Below are positions 52,350 through 59,617 of a stretch of 64,000 bases of DNA, in pieces. The translations under genes were made by a program, and so were the position numbers. The notes beneath the pieces were generated by a model. The model worked only from the letters and a program-made list of their open reading frames with translations. It ran no database searches and had not been told where the DNA came from. Source of the stretch: Paraburkholderia hayleyella (lineage in GTDB: Bacteria > Pseudomonadota > Gammaproteobacteria > Burkholderiales > Burkholderiaceae); contig NZ_QPES01000001.1 in assembly GCF_009455685.1 (NCBI RefSeq), forward strand, positions 1,736,001 to 1,800,000. The letters are read 5' to 3'. The first letter of the stretch is position 1. Every line of letters starts with the position of its first letter.

Positions 52350-53425
52350 TTTCTTCCTCCTTTTGACTGGCTATTCTGGATAGCATTTTGCAATGCCTCT
52401 TGCACTGCGCCACCACCAAACGTTGCACCTATCGTAGCGTTATTGTTTGGTCCAAAAATGTTATATCCGCTACTTGACCATGTGCCAGAACCTACCCAGC
52501 TATTCTGGTTATTAATGCCAGGTTTCATTATTGAATTAATCCCATTCCCCATAAATTTTCCAGCACCATATCCCACGCTAGACAGCAACCCGCTAGTAAT
52601 CCCAGCACCCACCACACTGTCATTCTTCCCCTGCAAGATGTTATTGAGCGCGGTAGTGGTTGCTCCTCCGATGGAATTAACGCCGACATTCCATAGCAGC
52701 CCACCATACGAACCCGCTGCTCCCGTCACAAACGCGCCCGCCACATCGGTCGGATTGATTTTGTCGCCCTGCAGATACTGCGCACCCGCATTGATGCCCG
52801 CGCTGATTGCCCCGGTTCCCACCGGTGATGCCAGGGCTCCAGTCCCCAGCGCTCCACCTGAACTAAAGATCGGCGCACCCGGCAAGGCTGCAATGACACC
52901 GCCAGTGGCGACAGTCGCCGCTCCTCCAGCGGCCACCAGGGTGCCGGTCCTGAAGGCATCGCGGTATGCCTGCTCCCGGCTCACACTCACGCCGATTTGT
53001 GACTGTGAGGGCCGGTTTGCCCCGGTCCCGCCAGCGTAGTACTTCGCATACATGTCGACATTAGCCTTCTGTTCCGGCGTTGCATAGAACATGTAGCCCG
53101 GTCCGCTCGCGCCATCGGCGGGCAGCATGCCGTGCGCTTGACTTAAAAAATCACTCGCGCGCTGATTCCACGTACCCGGCGAGCCATTCTGAACTTGCAG
53201 ATTCGCTTGCAGCGTTAATTCGTTATGCGCTTGCTCAGGCGTCAAACTATATTTCTTCGCATACGCCGCTTCTTTCTCGCTGATCCACTTCTTTTCTTCC
53301 GGGTGACGTTGTCGATTGGACTTGACACGGCACCCCGACACGCCCGCCGTTGCCGGTAAGGTTTTTTCCCTGACGCAACAGTCACTTGCAACACGTTTTT
53401 GCCCGACGCTGTCCGTTGCCAGCAT
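52346..53425 (-). CDS. orphan CdiA C-terminal toxin-like ORF (CT1)
   Basis: 359 codons. Residues 1-36 are encoded by the recombinase element (see 53324-54366), not by cdiA. From about residue 37 (NRQRHPEEKKWISEKEA) it is CdiA-like: a pretoxin part with YMFYATPEQKANVDMYAKYY, then a hydrophobic Gly/Ala region (AGGAATVATGGVIAALPGAP). Residues 1-217 are nearly identical to CT3. From 218 the two diverge, keeping GYGAGK, NNQNSWVGSGTWSSSGYN and PNN. No VENN or LYN boundary and no catalytic motif was recognised. The hydrophobic character and membrane immunity partner suggest a membrane-active toxin. No signal peptide or TPS domain, so it cannot be exported as it stands. Confidence 0.65.
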   Translation of the reverse strand: MLATDSVGQKRVASDCCVREKTLPATAGVSGCRVKSNRQRHPEEKKWISEKEAAYAKKYSLTPEQAHNELTLQANLQVQNGSPGTWNQRASDFLSQAHGMLPADGASGPGYMFYATPEQKANVDMYAKYYAGGTGANRPSQSQIGVSVSREQAYRDAFRTGTLVAAGGAATVATGGVIAALPGAPIFSSGGALGTGALASPVGTGAISAGINAGAQYLQGDKINPTDVAGAFVTGAAGSYGGLLWNVGVNSIGGATTTALNNILQGKNDSVVGAGITSGLLSSVGYGAGKFMGNGINSIMKPGINNQNSWVGSGTWSSSGYNIFGPNNNATIGATFGGGAVQEALQNAIQNSQSKGGRK

Positions 53426-53981
53426 TTTTTTGCCCCGACGCGGTTTTGCGCTAAAGAAGCGAGTTTGCCAGAGGCGTCATTTTTGGGGAGCGCTCGTTAG
53501 CATGTCGAAGTCACTGGAGCCGCCTGGTTTGGCGGCGTCCGCAGGGCGACGGCAAACCAGGCGGAACATGGCCGTCGCCAGCCTCACACGCCAGGAGCTG
53601 GCCACCGCCCCATGGCGGGCTAAAGAAGAGACATGCGAAGAGCCATGCCCTGGCCCAGGGTTCTGGCCTGGCGCCTGCACACCGCCACGCTAGAACCCGT
53701 CAGGGCCGCGCGAAGCGCGCCGAAGGGAAGCCTTGACGGAGGAGGGTGTGCCACGCTGGGCAATGCGGTGCAAGCCGTCAGTGTGGCTTGCAGCGCATGC
53801 AGTGCGTTTCTGGTTTTGACGTTGGAATTTGATTTCCGCTGCGCAGCAGCGGCAGGACAGGGAGCCCCGTGGGGGCGGACGGGCAGGGCCGGGCGGGGCC
53901 CAGTTCCACTCATGGCCGCTTCGCGGCCCCTGACTTTACTCATGCGCGCAGCGCCCGATCCGGGGGGCCGGGGGCCAGTGA

Positions 53982-54078
53982 CATAACGCGAATTATCAAC
54001 GTTTGCCGGGCCGCCACACCCGGATGGATTCGTGCCGTGGCGGCCCGGCAAACGTTGATAATTGCCTTTCGCGTTATG
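53982..54078. repeat. 26-bp perfect inverted repeat with outer 9-bp arms
   Basis: Inner arms 53992-54017 and 54037-54062 are perfect complements (26 bp), with a 19-base spacer. Outer arms CATAACGCG (53982-53990) and CGCGTTATG (54070-54078) extend it with a 1-base and a 7-base bulge. The spacer contains GGATTCGTGC, a word that also recurs (reverse-complemented) in the hairpin array just downstream. Copy at 61250-61346. Confidence 0.9.
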
Positions 54079-54139
54079 TTAAATAGACTGACGGGACCCG
54101 AAGGGGCACGGCAGGCTATTTACCCCCGGCCCCCCTCGT

Positions 54140-54366
54140 TGGCCTCCGGCCGCAGGCCGCACTTTCTCATTCCAGGACACTGTCGGGGCGCATGCCCCGC
54201 ACGAATCCATTCGTTACCCGGCTGGGCCGCCCCGGCCCACACTTTTTAATTCCAGGACATTCACGGTGCGTAGGCACCGCACGAACCCTTTCCTCTCCGA
54301 TCCGGGCCGTTCCGGCCCGGCACTTTTCTATTCCAGGGGTCAGCGGGGCGTAGGCCCCGGTGGATT
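54140..54366. repeat. three tandem 80-bp hairpin repeats after the recombinase gene
   Basis: Each unit has a GGGCCG/CGGCCC-type hairpin, then CACTTTnTnATTCCAGG (from 54160, 54240 and 54321), then a second hairpin (GGGGCG-CAT-GCCCC, GGTGCG-TAG-GCACC, GGGGCG-TAG-GCCCC). Units 1 and 2 continue GCACGAA. Stems are kept although bases change, so pairing seems to be selected. Copy at 61408-61634. Confidence 0.8.
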
Positions 54367-55428
54367 CTATTGGGCTTCTGTCTTGCCATACACGCGCTGC
54401 AGGAGCCGCCCCGGCTTCAGCTCTTCTATTTCTGCACGCTGCTCCACCCGCTCCAGCCGCGCCGGATGCGTGGCCGTATGAATCTCCTTGAGCGCCCGGA
54501 TCGCCACCTGCGTATACACCTGCGTGCTCGTCAACTGCGCATGCCCGAGCATCACCTGCACGAACCTCACATCGGCCCCGTTCTCCAGCATCAGCGTGGC
54601 CATCGTGTGCCGGAACAGGTGACACGAGCCACTCTTGTTCACCCCTGAGCACTTGATGTAGTCCGACACCAGTTGCCCCATGCTGCGCAGACCGATCGAA
54701 TCGCCCGTCAGCGCCAGGAACAGCACCCCCTCATCGTCAGCCAGCGACAGTTGCGGCCTGACCTCATCGAGGTACTTCCTGATCCACGCCAGCGCCCTGT
54801 CTCCTATCGGAATCAGCCGGTCCCGCGCGCCCTTGCCCTGGCGCACCATCACCGTGCCACGATCCATGTCCACGTCATGCACATGCAGGCCCACCAGCTC
54901 GGCACGCCGGACCCCCGTGCTGTAGAACGTCTCGAGAATGGCCCGGTCCCGGATACCGATGCTGCTCGTCACATCCGGCACATTCAGGATCCGCTCGGCT
55001 TCCTCCTCACTCAGGATGTGCTTCGGCAGCCGCTTCTCCATCCTGGGCATGTCGATGTCCGCTGCCGGGTTCGAGAGAATCCGGTTCTGCCGCACCAGCC
55101 ACCGGAACCACAGCTTCACCGGCACCAGCCGCATGTGCTGGCTGCGCCCCGAGAGTGCCTGGCCATCCTTCTTGCGGTACAGGAACAGGTAGCGCTGGTA
55201 GCGCTCCAGGATCGGGCGCGTCACTTCCTGCGGCCGCGTCACGCCGCGCTCGTCGCACCACGCAATGAACCCGCGCAGGTGTATCTCGCGGTGTTCCACC
55301 GTGCCTTCGCTGTAGTTGCGCACGCGCATCCATTCGAGGAACGGGCGCATCTGGTGGTACAGGCTTTGGGGATCATCGGCCGGGCCAATCACGGGCAGCG
55401 GGGCGCGCGGGGTTGTCTTCTTGTGCAT
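54367..55428 (-). CDS. tyrosine recombinase (copy A)
   Basis: 353 residues: N-terminal SAM-like core-binding domain (about 20-120) and catalytic domain. The catalytic set is visible: Arg174/175 in YSTGVRRAELVGL, Lys in the RQGKGARDR hairpin, His270 and Arg273 in HLFRHTMATLM, His296 in LGHAQLTST and the nucleophile Tyr305 in TQVYTQVAI. It is of the XerC/D-like or integron-neighbour size without an arm-binding domain. The ATG is 2 bases after the primase stop, so both are co-transcribed. It differs from copy B at few residues; its C terminus ends VYGKTEAQ. Confidence 0.92.
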   Translation of the reverse strand: MHKKTTPRAPLPVIGPADDPQSLYHQMRPFLEWMRVRNYSEGTVEHREIHLRGFIAWCDERGVTRPQEVTRPILERYQRYLFLYRKKDGQALSGRSQHMRLVPVKLWFRWLVRQNRILSNPAADIDMPRMEKRLPKHILSEEEAERILNVPDVTSSIGIRDRAILETFYSTGVRRAELVGLHVHDVDMDRGTVMVRQGKGARDRLIPIGDRALAWIRKYLDEVRPQLSLADDEGVLFLALTGDSIGLRSMGQLVSDYIKCSGVNKSGSCHLFRHTMATLMLENGADVRFVQVMLGHAQLTSTQVYTQVAIRALKEIHTATHPARLERVEQRAEIEELKPGRLLQRVYGKTEAQ

Positions 55429-55430
55429 CG

Positions 55431-58400
55431 CTATGCCTCTCCGTTCATCGGGGACTCAACAATGCGGGTATCAACAACGCGGGCTGGAGAAGAAGTTTTT
55501 TCCCGGAACAGTGCGTTTTCACCGACTCCAACTTGCGAACCCTCTACGCCTTTATCCATATGGTTTTGAGGCGAGTTCTCCGGGTCCAACATGGGCCCAT
55601 CATGGGGGCAACCTGGGGGCAACTTGCTTGCCTTCTGTTCCAACTTGCGTGCATCGTTGTCGAGTAAATCAAGCTCTTCGACCTCAATCAGCCCCGCCAG
55701 CCTCGGCTCGTTATCGTTCGCGCCGTCGTACATCAGTTCGTATTGCAGCAGGTGGCCACGGCTGCCGCCGCGCACCAGCAGATACTCCAGCTCTACCAGC
55801 CGCATGCAGTGCACCTTCAACTGGTTGTCACTCCAGCGCGTGTACTCCCTGATGTCGCGCCGCGTAAAGCGCACCTCACGCCGCTTCACATGATCGCGCT
55901 CGCCAAGCTCGCCCACCATCGTGTACACCATCTTCAGCAGTCGCCGTGTCTGCGGCGGCAGCTCATCGAGCGTGCGTCCCAGCACCTCATGGGCAATCCG
56001 GTTGGCCAGCGCGATATCGTCCTTCGTCACCTCGATGTACGTCAACGCCTCGCCCCGGTGCGTCACCGTCTGATGCGGCCTCTGGTACTGGTGCAGCAGG
56101 GCAATCGAGCGGATCAGCGTCAGGTACTTCATGTGATCACGCCGCATCCGCGTCCTGTCATCCATGAACGTCAGCTGCTCCGCAAACGGATTCACCACGT
56201 GCACGTTCTTCAGCAGCCTTTGCGCATTGCGGTGCAGCCCAATAATGTGCTGCCGGTCCGTCTCCGCGAGCAAGCCCTCCAGCGTCTGCTTCACCCGCTG
56301 CCGCGCGTGAATCTCGCGCGTCTGCTCGCGGCTCTCGTTGATCGTCAGCACCAGGCACCGGTTCAGCAGCTCCTCATCCACATCAATCGCGGTGGTCGTG
56401 AGCATCAGCATCACCGGACCCTTCACCGTGTACTGCCTGGTTACCAGGTTGCCTGTCGCCTCGTCCTTGCCCGTGCTCGCTATCGTCAGCTCGCCATCCG
56501 ACTGCAGCAGCTTCAGTGCATACGCGGCCTGCCTCACGCCTTCCTCCTCGGCAATCGCCAGGATCCGGTGCTGCAAATCCGTCTCGCCCAGGTAGAACAG
56601 GCTCTGTCCGGTCATCGCGCTGTACTGGATGCGTTCCTCCTGCGGCATCAGGTCCAGCACCGCATCCATCAGGGAGGACTTGCCCGCCGCGCTCGAACTC
56701 TGGATCAGCACCGCCAGGGGCGCATCGAGTTTTCTGGAGACCGCTGCCAGATACCCCGCCAGCAGGTTCGCGCCTTCGCCCACCACGCCGCAGCGCGCCA
56801 TGTCGGCTTCGAGTCGCGCGATCAGCTCCGGCGCCCTGAGCCAGTCCAGTGCCGCCGCGTGTTCCAGCGCGTCCATCTGCACGCCGTTTTCCTTTGGCGC
56901 GAGCGTCGCCCGGATCGCCTCGTCCTGTAGCGTCTCCAGCTTCAGCAGGATTCGCCCAAGGTCGCGCTTGAGGGTGTCTTCCTGTGTACCGAGCTCAACC
57001 GCCGCGCTCTTCAGGTACAAACCCCGTGCCTTCGCGCTGTACACGTCGAGCGTATCGACGTGGTACGCATCGCCACGCCGTACCTGTGCATTCACCCGCA
57101 TCTGCTCCGGGCCCAGGTTCTTCTGCCAGCCGCGGATGCGCCACACCCGTTCTACGAACGTGAACAGCAGTTCGCCGCCTTCCGTCTGCTTCACGTCGGG
57201 ATCGCCTACTGGCGCGGGCTGCACCTCCTCTTTAGCCGCCATCGCCGTGACTGGCGTCACCGCAGCCCCAGCCGCAGCAATAGCGGCTAAGGAAGAGGGC
57301 GGTTTAACGTCCTTCACGTCATCAACCGGCACCGGTTCAGCCTGCGCCGTTATACCGGAGCGTTTGCCCTTGCCAGTCCATTCCGCCTGCTGCAACAGCA
57401 CCCCAAGGCTCTTCTCCGTCCCACAGGGACTTCCGCTGGTCGCAGGAGCTACTTTCCTTGCGTAGTCGTTCGCGTCCATCCCCTTCGGGAACAGCACGCG
57501 CCATGTCCCGATCCCTGCCTCATGCAGTTCAGTCGCAAGCTTCTCCGCCGCAGCGTTGCCCGCATCGTCCCGGTCGTATGCGATCCACACCTGCCCAGTG
57601 CCGTGCCGTTTCAGTGCGTTCCAGTGGTCCTGCGTAAATCCATTCACTCCATATGCGGCGATCACATTGCGATACCCCGCACACCAGAACGTCAGCGCAT
57701 CGATGAGCGCCTCGCACACGATCACTTCACGGCTGGCCACCAGCGCCGCTTCATTCCACACACCGGCAAGCGGCAGCGACAGGTACAGATGCTTCGGCTG
57801 GCCCGCCGGGATCTTGTGGCCCGGTGCGATCCGCCTGCCGTACATCTGCCTGACTGCGCCCGATTCCAGATCCATCACCGGCACCACCAGACACCCGTTC
57901 AGATGCTCATGGCCTGACTCGCGGTACACCCCGACGCGTTGCAGCTTCGCGCGCACCTCGCGGCCTTCCTTCGAATACCCCGGCGGCAGGCGGTATGTCA
58001 GGCTCTTGTTGGCATACCCCAGGCGGAACGTGCCGACTACCTCGCCATGCACCAGGCCGCGCTGCGCCAGATACGCCTGCGCCTCCGGACTCTGCTTCAG
58101 GCTCTCGTGATACGTATCCGCCACCTGGCCCAGCAGAACCTGTTCATCGGCGTCCGCCGCCAGGGAAGCCAGGGGGCGCGTAAAACTCAGCTTGACCCCA
58201 ACCTTGTCGGCCGCAGCCAGCGGCGCATCGTTACGCAGTAACTGCACCGCATGCGGCAGCGATACGCCCTGCGTACGCATGACCCAGTCCAGCACCGTGC
58301 CCGACGCGCCACAGCCGAAGCAGTGGTACACGTTCTTCGCCTCCGACACTGACAGGCTCGGCGTGTCCTCTTCATGGAACACGCAGCGCATGACCCAGTC

Positions 58401-58502
58401 GCGGCCGCTCTTCTTCAGCTTATGGCCCTGCGACTCGACCAGCCGCAGCAGCGACACTTCGCGCTTCAGTCTGTCCAGCTCGGCTTGCGGAATACGGGGC
58501 AT
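55431..58502 (-). CDS. CHC2/Toprim primase-helicase-like protein (copy A)
   Basis: 1023 residues. A CHC2 zinc finger (Cys40, His43, Cys61, Cys64) and primase core precede a Toprim domain with Glu264 (VIVCEALIDAL) and Asp310/Asp312 (IAYDRDDAGN). A Pro/Ala linker near 385-440 follows. The C-terminal half has a P-loop-like SSSAAGKSSLMDAVL at about 602-615 and a Walker-B-like LAIAEEEG. The latter resembles replicative helicase or AAA domains of mobile-element primases. This domain order suggests that the element can start its own DNA synthesis, as phage satellites and some integrative elements do. It is divergent from the XRE gene across an operator-like region. Confidence 0.85.
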   Translation of the reverse strand: MPRIPQAELDRLKREVSLLRLVESQGHKLKKSGRDWVMRCVFHEEDTPSLSVSEAKNVYHCFGCGASGTVLDWVMRTQGVSLPHAVQLLRNDAPLAAADKVGVKLSFTRPLASLAADADEQVLLGQVADTYHESLKQSPEAQAYLAQRGLVHGEVVGTFRLGYANKSLTYRLPPGYSKEGREVRAKLQRVGVYRESGHEHLNGCLVVPVMDLESGAVRQMYGRRIAPGHKIPAGQPKHLYLSLPLAGVWNEAALVASREVIVCEALIDALTFWCAGYRNVIAAYGVNGFTQDHWNALKRHGTGQVWIAYDRDDAGNAAAEKLATELHEAGIGTWRVLFPKGMDANDYARKVAPATSGSPCGTEKSLGVLLQQAEWTGKGKRSGITAQAEPVPVDDVKDVKPPSSLAAIAAAGAAVTPVTAMAAKEEVQPAPVGDPDVKQTEGGELLFTFVERVWRIRGWQKNLGPEQMRVNAQVRRGDAYHVDTLDVYSAKARGLYLKSAAVELGTQEDTLKRDLGRILLKLETLQDEAIRATLAPKENGVQMDALEHAAALDWLRAPELIARLEADMARCGVVGEGANLLAGYLAAVSRKLDAPLAVLIQSSSAAGKSSLMDAVLDLMPQEERIQYSAMTGQSLFYLGETDLQHRILAIAEEEGVRQAAYALKLLQSDGELTIASTGKDEATGNLVTRQYTVKGPVMLMLTTTAIDVDEELLNRCLVLTINESREQTREIHARQRVKQTLEGLLAETDRQHIIGLHRNAQRLLKNVHVVNPFAEQLTFMDDRTRMRRDHMKYLTLIRSIALLHQYQRPHQTVTHRGEALTYIEVTKDDIALANRIAHEVLGRTLDELPPQTRRLLKMVYTMVGELGERDHVKRREVRFTRRDIREYTRWSDNQLKVHCMRLVELEYLLVRGGSRGHLLQYELMYDGANDNEPRLAGLIEVEELDLLDNDARKLEQKASKLPPGCPHDGPMLDPENSPQNHMDKGVEGSQVGVGENALFREKTSSPARVVDTRIVESPMNGEA

Positions 58503-58532
58503 GAATCGTCCTTCGGCTAAAAACCTGTCAAT

Positions 58533-58572
58533 ACTCTAATTGATAGAGTTAACGATACACTGTATAGTGTAT
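58533..58572. promoter_or_regulatory. two operator-like inverted repeats between primase and XRE genes
   Basis: ACTCTA-n5-TAGAGT at 58533-58549 and ATACACT-n4-AGTGTAT at 58555-58572, in a short AT-rich divergent promoter region. Placement directly before the XRE regulator gene suggests autoregulation and control of the primase-recombinase operon. Confidence 0.65.
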
Positions 58573-58605
58573 AAATGGCAAGCCGGGCAGAAGGGGGTAC
58601 TTAGA

Positions 58606-58998
58606 ATGAATGCATCTCTTTTTTCGTTGGGATGCTTTGATATGTCCGTCTTTGCCGAACGACTCAGACTGCTGCGCTCCGCAAGACAGATCACCCAGGC
58701 GCGATTGGCTGAACTGCTGGAAATCAACCCGCGTGTGTATAACCGCTGGGAACGCGGCCTTGCTACACCACAGTTCGATACCGTGGTACGGATCGCCGAT
58801 ATTTTGCAGGTCACACTGGATGAACTGGCCGGACGAACACCCGCACCGGCCGAACCCAAGATTCACAATCAAGAGTTACTGACTCTCTATCAACAGGTGG
58901 ATAGCCTGCCCGATGCCGAGCAACAGGCGTTGATCCTGGTGATCGACAGCTTCGTGAGGAAGACGCAGGTCCAGAAGGTTATGAGCCGCCGACGATAG
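58606..58998 (+). CDS. XRE-family transcriptional regulator
   Basis: About 130 residues. The HTH is FAERLRLLRSARQITQARLAELLEINPRVYNRWERG, spanning roughly residues 15-50 of the product (recognition helix NPRVYNRWE), followed by TVVRIADILQVTLDELAGR and a short helical tail QQALILVIDSFV. ATG 58606 has a GAAGGGGG ribosome site; ATG 58642 (MSVFAERL) is an alternative that gives the standard domain start. It is divergent from the primase gene, and symE follows 105 bases downstream on the same strand. Confidence 0.85.
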   Translation: MNASLFSLGCFDMSVFAERLRLLRSARQITQARLAELLEINPRVYNRWERGLATPQFDTVVRIADILQVTLDELAGRTPAPAEPKIHNQELLTLYQQVDSLPDAEQQALILVIDSFVRKTQVQKVMSRRR

Positions 58999-59036
58999 GC
59001 AGCTAATGAAGGAAGACACAGTGATGTAAACGAAGC

Positions 59037-59071
59037 GCGGCCAGTGAGTGTTACGAGCATTCACCGACCGC
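59037..59071 (+). promoter_or_regulatory. hairpin leader of symE
   Basis: GCGGCCAGTGAGTG (59037-59050) pairs with 59058-59071 over 12 of 14 positions including one G-U, with a 7-base loop. The preceding TGTAAACGAAGCGCGG is shared with the leader at 50866. The start codon lies 32 bases further on, after GAAGGAGTTG, a good ribosome site. Confidence 0.6.
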
Positions 59072-59103
59072 TGACCATCACCAACTCACCGAAGGAGTTG
59101 ACT

Positions 59104-59334
59104 ATGGCTGACGCCAATCTTAAAGCATTGCACGCTCATCCCGAGCGGCACGCTACCGTCCAGGAGATCATGCGCTGGCGACCCTCACCGAAACCCGGCA
59201 GGCCCTGGCGAACACCAAGGTTTTTTCCGTGGCTGCGCATCGCTGGCATGTGGCTTGAACAGGCCGGCTTCCCGCCCGGACAGCGTGTGAGAATCCAGGT
59301 CCAGCACGGCAGGCTCGTCATCACGCCAGATTGA
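59104..59334 (+). CDS. symE: SymE-family toxin
   Basis: 76 residues: MADANLKALHAHPERHATV, then a basic linker and PWLRIAGMWLEQAGFPPGQRV and VQHGRLVITPD, the SymE/AbrB-like swapped-hairpin C terminus. In E. coli SymE is an SOS-induced, RNA-associated toxin held in check by the antisense RNA SymR. An antisense promoter cannot be judged by eye here. It sits between an XRE regulator and a convergent immunity-like gene, and a decayed copy of the same arrangement is at 50608-51208. Confidence 0.75.
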   Translation: MADANLKALHAHPERHATVQEIMRWRPSPKPGRPWRTPRFFPWLRIAGMWLEQAGFPPGQRVRIQVQHGRLVITPD

Positions 59335-59344
59335 AATACTCCAC

Positions 59345-59382
59345 AAACAGCAAACCCAGCGCGAAGGCTGGGTTTGCTGTTT
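59345..59382. terminator. 16-bp perfect hairpin, bidirectional terminator
   Basis: AAACAGCAAACCCAGC (59345-59360) pairs perfectly with 59367-59382 around a 6-base loop. It ends in TTT on the right and AAA on the left, so it can serve both symE and the opposing immunity gene, whose stop is the next base pair but one. Confidence 0.85.
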
Positions 59383-59383
59383 G

Positions 59384-59617
59384 TTATTGTCTTCGACGAC
59401 TAATCCAGGCAATCACAATAAAGGCAATGGCAAGAAGGGTGCCTCTTGCAAAGACGCTTTTTAGATTCACTGCTGCAACCAGGCTATTAATGCTCAATTG
59501 CTCGAAGCATCCTGTGGCAAACAGGCAATTCAAGGTTAACCCAGCCAGCCATGCGACATACATTCCGGCAAGGCAGATTCCCCATGCACCTACAAACGCA
59601 ATAACCCAACGACTCAT
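59384..59617 (-). CDS. CdiI-like small membrane immunity protein
   Basis: 77 residues with two or three hydrophobic segments (VIAFVGAWGICLAGMYVAWL, RGTLLAIAFIVIAWI). It shares GLTLNCLFATGC, LSI and KSVFARGTLL with the protein at 51646. ATG 59617 overlaps the CT3 stop (59614-59616) in an ATGA; the longer open frame upstream is CT3 read in another frame. Presumed immunity partner of CT3. Confidence 0.68.
   Translation of the reverse strand: MSRWVIAFVGAWGICLAGMYVAWLAGLTLNCLFATGCFEQLSINSLVAAVNLKSVFARGTLLAIAFIVIAWISRRRQ

Larger units (their letters stand above)
53324..54366. other. noncoding, inverted-repeat-rich segment of the recombinase element
   Basis: About 1040 bases between the recombinase gene and the orphan toxin ORF, repeated without visible change at 60592-61634. 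Contents from left to right: three T-run repeats ending in GACGC (53361-53376, 53394-53409, 53425-53441), a 12-bp perfect inverted repeat (53520-53531 with 53553-53564), a small hairpin GGCCGC/GCGGCC near 53913, a 26-bp perfect inverted repeat (53992-54062) and three hairpin-bearing repeats of about 80 bp (54140-54366). Short ORFs exist (for example 53502-53693) but resemble no protein. An attachment, replication or structured-RNA role is possible. Confidence 0.7.
52775..56714. repeat. long direct repeat, left copy
   Basis: Corresponds to 60043-64000. It covers the conserved part of the CdiA-CT ORF, the 1-kb noncoding segment, the recombinase and the 3' part of the primase gene. The offset is 7268 bases to about 54366 and 7286 after it, owing to 18 extra bases in the right copy at about 61648-61666. 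By eye the coding parts differ at scattered sites while the noncoding segment is identical. The true right limit lies beyond the window. Confidence 0.9.

Noticed and set aside
53502..53693. Small ORF conserved in both element copies (MSKSLEPPGLAAS)
   Set aside because: The whole kilobase is identical between copies, so conservation says nothing about coding. The composition follows the inverted repeats and no ribosome site or family was seen.
54140..54366. Integron attC array beside the tyrosine recombinase
   Set aside because: No GTTRRRY/RYYYAAC core pairs bound the hairpin units, no gene cassettes lie between them and the recombinase lacks a recognisable integron-specific insert. The structural similarity alone is not enough.
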